The notes under the pieces: generated by a model | Told to the model about the DNA's origin: nothing | Database searches by the model: none | Seen by the model: only the letters and a program-made list of their open reading frames with translations | Assembly: GCA_023105745.1 (NCBI GenBank) | Contig: JALGQZ010000007.1 | Span: forward strand, 3,393,592 to 3,457,591 | Direction of reading: 5' to 3' | Length of the DNA stretch: 64,000 nt | DNA from: Austropuccinia psidii | Lineage: Eukaryota; Basidiomycota; Pucciniomycetes; Pucciniales; Sphaerophragmiaceae | Shown here: positions 57,421 to 64,000 of the stretch, piece by piece | How positions within the stretch are numbered: position 1 is the first letter of the stretch | Layout: each line of letters opens with the position of its first letter | Made by a program: the position numbers and the translations under genes

Positions 57421-58661
57421 CTAGTTATCTCTACCCAAGTCATCGAAAGTTCTCTGGAAATCATTTATCAACTCATCTTCATACCAGGCAAATTTTGCAG
57501 CCATTTCTTCAGAAGCAGTACCTGGAATCGTCCTGTCATTGGCATACATAATCACCTCTCTGCTATTTCTATCAACTCTCCTGAACAATCTGGCCACAGC
57601 ATCTTGATTTTCACTAGCCGCGTTGGGATCTTCTCTGGTAACCCGGATAGGCCAACGTTCTCTTCTTTGGAATACTTGAGCGGCAGGAAACGGCAAAGGG
57701 GACAATCCATCTCTTCTTCTGCTGGAGCTGGCCACAGGTTGGAGTTGACGGGAGGTGTTTATGGGTGAGTTTCTGGGCTGTTGAACTGGAGATGGTCTTA
57801 CTGCTGGATTCAAGGCAGGCCTGGTGGTGTGGGAAGTAGTTGGTGATGGAGGAGGAAGGGTTGTAGGAATTGAAGCAAGCATTGGTTGGAAGGTTCTTGG
57901 AGTGCTGGGAATCACTTGGCTTTGGAATCTGTGGTTGGCAAGAGGTTGAGAAGAGGAATTGCTGGATGGATGGCCACTTGAATGAGGGATAACTTGAACT
58001 TCTTCACCATCCAACTCATCACTTCCTTCAGCATCTGGATCTGATGGGGAATCAACAATTCTTCTTAGCTTCTTCACTACTTTCACCACTCCATCAGCAT
58101 TGGTCCTTGAAATGGGAATTTCTGAGCTGTAGTGGATGGGCCTACCACCAATTGGAATGGGCCCTCCAACATTAGTCCATCTGGCCACATCCCTCTGCCT
58201 AGAACCAGTCACTACATCAAAATATCAGCATCAATTCAACCAAGAAATGCAAATCACTCACATTGAGAAAAGCCAGAAGTGGCATAAGGGGTAGGTTCCT
58301 CAAGAATGGGGAATTCCTGCCCATAAGGCCCATCCTTCCTACTCCATAAGTGCCTCCTCACCTGGGACAAAGTTGATCCGGTACGGCGGCAAGGCTTCTT
58401 CCCAATAAAGCAGAAATGGCATTTTGACGATCGAGGATTGTAATGTTGAAAGCAATCCTTCCCCCTGGCCAAACACTCAGTACAGGCAGGATCAAGAACT
58501 TCAACTGCTCTGAACCCATCATATGTTTGGGAGGGGTCAAAATGGCCAGAAGACGCCATGGAGGGAGAAGACAATCGACTGAAGACGCCAGAACCATGAA
58601 GAACAGACGGTGGCGGTGCAGAAGGGGAAGATTCAGTGAGTTCAGTCAGTTTGGAACTCAT
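57421..58661 (-). CDS. H antisense cargo gene: Zn2Cys6-like protein, two exons (396 aa)
   Basis: Minus strand, join 58661-58262 and 58211-57421; 50-nt intron 58261-58212 with GTGAGT donor and GATGTAG acceptor, splitting a Leu codon. ATG at 58661 (MSSKLTELTESSPSAPP). Cys60, 63, 70, 81, 84 and 91 form C-X2-C-X6-C-X10-C-X2-C-X6-C, which fits the fungal Zn2Cys6 binuclear cluster, followed by RR and a basic segment (VRRHLWSRKDGPYG). The middle is Pro/Ser-rich with an acidic patch (DPDAEGSDELDGEEV). The C-terminus is charged and probably helical (REVIMYANDRTIPGTASEEM; DELINDFQRTFDDL). Role unknown: DNA binding is inferred from the cysteine pattern only. From memory, similar hypothetical proteins are common in rust genomes. 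It is convergent with pol and oriented away from the 3' LTR. Confidence 0.8.
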
Positions 58662-59007
58662 AACTGAAGAAAGTGCAAGCAGAAGATTCAAGACGTCAGA
58701 ATCAATCCACTCCACATCAAGAAAAAAAAGTTGACTCAAGGAACTGGGGCCATAACTCAATTATGCCCCACCTCAAAGCCTCTAAGGTGAAGGTTCACAC
58801 CCCTTTGGGGCTGAACTCATCACCCAGGGCCTCCCCTGCAACTTTGGGGGAGGCCAAGATCTTGATGGTCCTGGACCCCTTCAATGGATCCAGGCCATAT
58901 ATGGTGAAATTTGGAATGGGGCCATTTTTGGGCCCCTTGGTCACCCTGGGTCCCCAGTAAATTTGGGCCCAGGGGCTCCATTTTGGTCCTGAGGGCCTCC
59001 AATAGCC

Positions 59008-59080
59008 CCCACGGACCGCGGACCACGGCGTACGGCCCACGGACCGCGGCGTACAGTCCACGGCCCACGGACCGTAGGAC
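59008..59080 (+). repeat. 28-bp GC-rich tandem repeat
   Basis: CCCACGGACCG recurs at 59008, 59036 and 59064, a spacing of exactly 28 bp, with intervening variants of GCGGACCACGGCGTACGG. About 2.6 units; imperfect. Confidence 0.75.
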
Positions 59081-59646
59081 CCCAAGACTTCAAAAAGGCC
59101 TATTATGGCCAAAAAACCCAGAAAATCAAAAAATTGCCCCAATCACCAAAACACCCAGCAAGGCCAAAAAGGCCATAAAAAGCAAGATACATCAAGATCA
59201 CTCAAGATGGAGGCCACAGTCCAAAACCCACTGGAAGGGCTGCCTGAGGCCAATTCCTTGGATCATGGGGACAAGACCCCTTGGAGGTTCATTGAATGGA
59301 TTAAGTCTGGGCCAATGAGTACAAGTCATATACTCATTGGGCACCAATTTTTGAGCACAAGTACTCAATGGCCTTTATTCTGGGATATATCCCAAGGCCA
59401 CATCCCAAGACATGGCTGACTGAATCAAAAGAAAGAATTGCATACTCTGGAAGGAATACTCACTCAAATTTGAAAAGAAAGGGGGGAATCAATTGAATTT
59501 GGCAGGGAAGAAGTAATGAAGGATTTTCAGGATAATGGTCAAGAGGAAAGAAAATTAAAAAAGAAAATTTTTGAAAAAATGTGGGGATATTGAGATGCCA
59601 CTCAACAGTGGCAGGGTATTATGGTGTTCAGGAGCCCACCAGTTTC

Positions 59647-59659
59647 AAGAGGGGGATAC
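59647..59659 (+). other. Element H polypurine tract
   Basis: AAGAGGGGGATAC immediately before the 3' LTR TGTAACAACC; standard position for plus-strand priming. Confidence 0.8.
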
Positions 59660-60427
59660 TGTAACAACCATCCATCAGGGGTAAGGGTATTCATTCATAC
59701 ACCCACTCAAACACCCCAAATCAGCAAATCCAGTATCTGCATCAGCATGCAGTTTCAGCAATCTTCATTCTGAAACATGCATACAGCTTGGTACCTCAAT
59801 ACAGCCTGTCAATACCTGTACAGGCTGGATTCACCCAATACAGTTTCAATACACCAATATGGAACTGTATGATCACTCAAATACACCACACCTCTTGTAC
59901 AGGTTCTGTACAGCTGTACAGGACCTGTATTGGCCAGACTCAATTCAAATCATCAAGTATTCTCATGAAAACTCTTCCTCTGGATCAGGGCTGGTGATTC
60001 TCACATATACCAGCCCCTCTTCCTCCCCCCTGGGGACTTTTCCCCAGTTAATTAATTTAGTTGATTTATTATTATCTGAATATTCTTATCCTTATATTTT
60101 GGGTATTATATTTATTTAATCTTAAGTTAGTCTTTGCCTTTTTTCTTTCTTCGCCTGTACAGTATGAGTTGGGTGGCCATATCCTTATTAACCCTTCTCT
60201 TTCCATTCTGACAGGTTGAAACAGTGGACTTGGACTTGTTTGTGGTTGGCTCTTCTGTTTCTTATTCTTATTTCTTTTGTTGCTGCTTTTCTTATATTCA
60301 TTCTTTTAGTAATTCATCTTTAACACTCTTAAGTGTATCTCATCTTGGCTTATCTTTGAGCCCTCCATAAGTGAGTCCCAGTTTACTGAGTGCCAGGCCC
60401 TCTTCACTTCGAAGAGCCCCTGTGACA
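59660..60427 (+). repeat. Element H 3' LTR
   Basis: 768 bp, practically identical to 50116-50883. The only difference I see is GG at about 60347-60348 against TA in the 5' LTR. Confidence 0.95.
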
Positions 60428-62828
60428 CCTTCAGGGTGTGGAAATACAATATTAGTGTCCAATATCCCCAAAGGGTTCATATTATTACTGGCACTACTAA
60501 ATTGTACACCTTCTATTGATAATAGATGTTTTTTCCATTCAGGAAGTATAGCTTTAATATAATCCTTACCCACACAAGTGCAAAATGCCCCTGTATCCAA
60601 ATTTACCTTGGCTTCAATATCATTCATCAGAATTAATGTCATACAACATGCTCCAGCAGTGTATGTTTTACCCCTAGCAGTTTTAGTCTTACACATTCTG
60701 GAATCCTGGATATTGATCAGGTTATAGCAATCCTCACTATATTGTGGCAAGTGTGTATGGACTTCTGTGACCTCAAAGAAAGCTGTAATGCTTTCAATGG
60801 GATAATCCTCTACTGGTGTATCTTCAGAGACTTCAGATTCTAGATCAGATTCCTCTTTCTCTTCAGTACACTGAACTTCTTCAATGACTTGAACTTCATT
60901 GATTTTTGTTTTCTTGGTGCAAGTATTGGCTAAATGTGAAGTACTTCCACATTTATGACACTTCAAGACATTTCTTTCAGGTTTTCTGTCTTCCCTGGAA
61001 ATCTTTGGGATCATTTTGGACTCCATAGGAATTTTAGTCAAGGTTTTACCAATTCTTGTTCTAGTAATTATATCTTCCATTGCATTAATGTAGTCTTCTG
61101 TTGAACAGGGTTCTACACATCTACACTTGATAGCATGTTCTAGCTCTCCTCCACATTTTCTTAATAGTTTCATATTAATCATGGTGTCAGAAATATCTGG
61201 GTGTAAAGCAGATAATCTGTCTTTTTGCTTGAAGAACCAAGTAAGTGGTTTATCCTTTTCTGAGTTAAAAATGGCACTTTCAAAAGCATTTTCCATTTTA
61301 AACCTCCGAGAATTATTGGCCCATTTGGTAACCACTTCAGATTTCCACCAAGACCAATCATGTTTTCAATGATCTAGTCTCATCTTGTAATACCATTTTT
61401 TTGCTGTTCTGTTAAACAGACAGTGTAATTTTCCCACTATAATTTCATCAGGTATATGAAAGTCTTCTTGCAACATATTAATAGTTCTGATGAACTCAAT
61501 ATGGTTGTATTCACCCTCACCAAAGAATGTTGGCCATTCTTCCAATTTGGGAACATCTTTTGCAGATATAACATTATCTCCTAAGAATGGGGTCAAACTT
61601 TCTTTAACAGAGAGTTTTTCTTCAGTCAAAGGCGTAGAATGTCTTGGCATATGTGGTTCATAATTCTTATCAATTTGCTCTACATTTGCAATGATTTCAT
61701 TCTTTACCTTCTGCCTTTCACTGTCACATTTTGCCAAATATGTGGCAAACTGATTGGTATTTTTAGACATTTCCAAGACATGGTCTTTCAGAATTCTAAG
61801 TTGATAATTAATGTTTAAAATGGAAATATTTTCCATTTAATCATTTTGTACTTGGAATTTACTCTCAATTCTGTCACATCTATTGATAATTGAATCAAGT
61901 CTGACATTTGTCAATTGATACCATTCAGTATACTTCTTGTCATTTCTCTGCAATTCACGTATGTCTAATATGCTTTTGTTTAACTTTGCATCAAATTTGC
62001 CAAGTTTTACATCAATACTAGATTTAAAGAAGTGTATTTGATGTATTATTTGCGTGGAAAAGTTCTGTCCATCCTTTCCTGCTCTTTGGCTGTAAGTTCC
62101 ATGAGAGTTCTGGCCATATTGAAGACACTTTCCACTTCTGAAGGCTCCAATTTGGGAATCCTGTACCCTTGTGGGTAAGGTCTGTGCCAATTCTTTTTGC
62201 CTTTTCCCTTTCCTTGATGGTTCTTGGGACTTTTCTGCTTCTTCTGAGGTCCTCTGGGCTTGTCTTTGGACACTTCTGGAGCTGGTTTGGAGCTGGTAGA
62301 TGCCACTGGGCCTTCTGTCTCCAAAGCTGGAGTCATTTCCAGTTCCTTCTTCTGGTCTATGGATAAAAGACTTTGGTTCTTCAACCAATTCTTTATCTTT
62401 TTGACCTTGTCTTTGCAAGATGATGGGCTCCAACCTCCTAAGAGTTCTATGGTCTTCTCCTGACCCAGAAAGCTCTTGATTTGTAAGTAGGAGTTCATGG
62501 CCCCCTTCCAAAGGCTTGGGCATATTTCCCACTCCTCTTCTTTGGCTGCTCTGAACCAATTTTTGTATTGGAATTGATAAATTCCTACTACTACCACTTG
62601 AAAGTGGTTCAGCCCTTGAAGTATTATAATGAATCAGTCCAGATTCAGAATTCACATCAAAATTTGTGGGTACAGACTTTGGGGAATGGGGGCAACTGTG
62701 GCATCCTCCATATGTGTCTTTCTGGAGGAAGATTTGACACTTCTGGATTTGGTCTTGCCTCTTCCTTGTCCACATCCATCTGTCTGTACTGAATAGTTGC
62801 TTCCATTTCTGGTATGCACCATTTTCAT
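60428..62828 (-). pseudogene. gag: Element F gag and protease start
   Basis: From ATG 62828/62822 (MKMVHTRNGSNYSVQTDG). Pieces: 62652-62828, 61837-62775 (a different frame, showing an indel), 61366-61836 (capsid block LEEWPTFFGEGEYNHIEFIR), and 60433-61335 with the knuckle CHKCGSTSHLANTC near 60925-60965 and protease VNLDTGAFCTCVGKDYIKAI. A stop near 61836 and a frameshift near 61365 break it. H cuts the protease at the codons for PHPEG, which resume at 50115 as EGSIRVKTEIVVMDN. The DTG active site is intact. Confidence 0.88.
62046..62597 (-). CDS. Element F ORF-X, overlapping gag
   Basis: 183 residues from an alternative start (GTG at 62597): GIYQFQYKNWFRAAKEEEWE, then SYLQIKSFLGQEKTIELLGG, PVASTSSKPAP, a Lys-rich stretch and YRIPKLEPSEVESVFNMART. 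It aligns along its length with the E and A copies although the rest of F is badly decayed. It overlaps the gag piece 61837-62775 in another frame. Function unknown. Confidence 0.5.
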   Translation of the reverse strand: MVVVGIYQFQYKNWFRAAKEEEWEICPSLWKGAMNSYLQIKSFLGQEKTIELLGGWSPSSCKDKVKKIKNWLKNQSLLSIDQKKELEMTPALETEGPVASTSSKPAPEVSKDKPRGPQKKQKSPKNHQGKGKGKKNWHRPYPQGYRIPKLEPSEVESVFNMARTLMELTAKEQERMDRTFPRK

Positions 62829-62873
62829 GTCAATTTTAAGATAAAGAGTGAGATATAAAGATAAAACACACAC

Positions 62874-63032
62874 CTTTTGATGGTAATTTAGCTTTTTCAG
62901 TGTTGAATGAGGTGCCTCTTTTAGAAATTTGCACTTCAATACTCTCTACAAATTCTTCTTCTGAAGATTCTGAACTGGTAGTATATCCTTTACTGAGTCT
63001 ATTACCAGCTGCACAGTATTTCATTAAAGACA
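62874..63032 (-). other. Element F leader exon of ORF-X
   Basis: 159 nt; acceptor TTTCTAG, first bases TG TCT TTA ATG AAA TAC (SLMKYCAAGNRLSKGYTTSS), an acidic SSESSEEEFVESIE stretch, donor AAAAG|GTGTGT. It ends in phase 1, and joins the acceptor CATACCAG|AA near the gag start. Also contains its own in-frame ATG. Confidence 0.5.
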
Positions 63033-63232
63033 CTAGAAAGAAATTGATAAAAGAAATTATTTTTTATGCTTTTAAAATATTTTTGTAGATTTTTTATAAC
63101 CTTTTATATTTTTTAAATACTAAAAAAAATTCTTCTTTTTAAAGAAAAAAATTATTAAATTAATATATTTTAGAACTTAAGAATATATTAATTAAGGGTA
63201 CAAGGTTCAAAAAACACAGCGAGGCCCCCAAA
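63033..63232 (-). other. Element F leader and primer-site-like sequence
   Basis: AT-rich. Minus strand TTTGGGGGCCTCGCTGTGTT at 63232 downward. Nothing else recognised. Confidence 0.5.
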
Positions 63233-63753
63233 TGTAAGATTTGTCTATGAAACCATTCATAATATTACTATTAATCAACAGTACTATGACTGTTCTTATT
63301 AAATATAATAATAAAAAAATTCTTATAACCACAATTAAATAATTAAAGAATTTTTCTTTTATGTGTTGAACACTACTAGTGAATATAACAGTAAGCAGTA
63401 ATTGTCTACAACAATCAATTACTAGAAGAATTTAATAATAAAAACTTCTTTTATTAAAATAATAAAATTATTTTAATATATAATTATCTTTTACAAGAAT
63501 AATTCTAAAGATATTTCTTGAAGAAAACTATTACTAGAGAAAAACTTTGAGAATTGAGATAAATTACTCACTATTAATCCAATGAACCTTTTAGATGATA
63601 ATAGTAGAGAAATTTGACCTGGAATTGTGGATTTAATGGATCAAAATTGATATATAACAGTATTAAAACAAATTATAGTTGATTTCTATGATTTCACGTC
63701 TTTCTGATTGATTTCGTAAAGAATAAAACACTTAAGAAATAGTTCTAACTAAT
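63233..63753 (-). repeat. Element F 5' LTR, truncated by K
   Basis: Matches 32567-33090 (TGTAAGAT, then CACTACTAGTGAATATAACA). Breaks off at 63753 where TGTGAGCCTTAGAGG begins; the F 3' LTR continues ACTTACTTCTTTGG at that point. Confidence 0.9.
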
Positions 63754-64000
63754 TGTGAGCCTTAGAGGTAATTTCATATACCCAAAAGACCACAAATATA
63801 AAAAATAACATATTAATATAAATAAAATAAATTTATTTATATTATTAAAATAAAAATCAAAATATAAATATAAAATTATATTAAAAATAAAAAATTAATT
63901 ACAATTTAAAAATAAAAATACATTAAATTTTGTAAGTATAAAAGTACATTTATACTTGAAAAAATTAAGTAAAAATGAAATTTTAACAAAATTGTGAAAA
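63754..64000 (+). mobile_element. Element K: start of an A/C-family LTR, cut by window end
   Basis: Begins TGTGAGCCTTAGAGG; from about 63834 it matches 12326 onward in the C LTR in the same orientation. Inserted into the F 5' LTR; the left flank is CTAAT (63749-63753), the right flank is outside the window. Provides the intact LTR terminus that A and C have lost. Confidence 0.85.

Larger units (their letters stand above)
58662..59659 (-). other. GC-richer upstream region of the antisense gene
   Basis: No credible gene. This ~1-kb stretch is far richer in G+C than the rest of the window, especially at 58790-59100, and contains the 28-bp tandem repeat. It lies directly upstream of the antisense gene, so it may hold its promoter; I see no defined TATA box. 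The plus strand ends in the polypurine tract AAGAGGGGGA (59647-59656). Confidence 0.5.
50116..60427 (+). mobile_element. Element H: young chromovirus with an antisense cargo gene
   Basis: 10,312 bp; LTRs of 768 bp each (50116-50883, 59660-60427) differing at about 2 adjacent positions by eye (near 50803 and 60347); duplication CCTTC at 50111-50115 and 60428-60432. It carries open gag and pol with a -1 overlap, a chromodomain, a self-priming type primer site, a polypurine tract and a ~3-kb extra segment between pol and the 3' LTR that holds a spliced antisense gene. It is the youngest insertion in the window. Confidence 0.96.
32567..63753 (-). mobile_element. Element F: Gypsy element split by E, G and H, cut by K
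   Basis: Minus-strand element of a third subfamily. Own sequence: 3' LTR (32567-34488), pol pieces (34489-34837, 45549-47472 and 48910-50115), protease-gag-leader (60428-63232) and 5' LTR (63233-63753). It is inserted into the integrase gene of C; the left flank is CAAAC (32562-32566), but the right flank lies outside the window. Removing E, G and H with one copy of each duplication restores collinearity with E. Confidence 0.9.

Noticed and set aside
58795..59142. ORFs on both strands in the GC-rich region (58795-59142 minus, 58911-59318 plus)
   Set aside because: Proline/tryptophan-rich translations of a low-complexity GC-rich repeat; no domain, and opposite-strand frames equally open.
1..64000. 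Repeat-induced point mutation as the cause of decay
   Set aside because: The three D stops include C to T, T to G and C to A type changes, and D-E differences show no clear C to T bias by eye. A proper count was not possible here.
1..64000. tRNA, rRNA or CRISPR content
   Set aside because: No cloverleaf-type box A/B pairs, rRNA motifs or regularly spaced repeats were recognised; all repeats found are LTRs or small tandem repeats.

Overview
The window is very AT-rich and consists, as far as I can see, entirely of nested LTR retrotransposons. I find no host gene, rRNA, tRNA or CRISPR array. The elements are Ty3/Gypsy type: Gag with a CCHC-like knuckle, then protease, reverse transcriptase, RNase H, integrase and a chromodomain or chromo-like tail. 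The 50-65 nt introns and the type of elements point to a fungus, most likely a TE-bloated rust (Pucciniales). From memory the proteins resemble those of the myrtle rust Austropuccinia psidii, but I could not check this.

Layout. Letters are my own labels. A (minus, 1-8716) is a decayed Gypsy element; its left LTR runs off the window, and its right LTR is broken by B. B (plus, 8717-~12325) is a decayed relative of H that keeps only an LTR, a leader and a broken gag. C (plus, ~12326-32566) has a 5' LTR split by solo LTR I (13318-15508, duplication CCCTT). Its gag is split by full-length D (minus, 17067-27777, duplication TGAAC), and its integrase is cut by F. F (minus, 32567-63753) is itself split by E (minus, 34838-45548, duplication CAAAG), by solo LTR G (47473-48909, duplication CTGTT) and by H (plus, 50116-60427, duplication CCTTC). 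The 5' LTR of F is cut by a further LTR, K (63754 to the end).

D and E are sisters of exactly equal length. E keeps a 1932-codon gag-pol frame; D has three nonsense codons in gag but an open pol. H is the youngest insertion: its two 768-bp LTRs differ at about 2 positions and gag and pol are both open.

Most interesting: (1) H carries, antisense between pol and its 3' LTR, a two-exon gene for a 396-aa protein with a fungal Zn2Cys6-type cysteine pattern. (2) The sequence just after the 5' LTR of H is a perfect 14-nt complement of a site inside the same LTR, as in Tf1-type self-priming, and B shows a decayed version. (3) A GGGAAAA heptamer in the right phase six bases before the gag stop of H predicts -1 frameshifting into pol. 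(4) In A, C, D, E and F a short leader exon with phase-1 splice signals joins a reading frame (ORF-X) that overlaps the start of gag-pol in another frame and looks better conserved than the gag-pol frame there.
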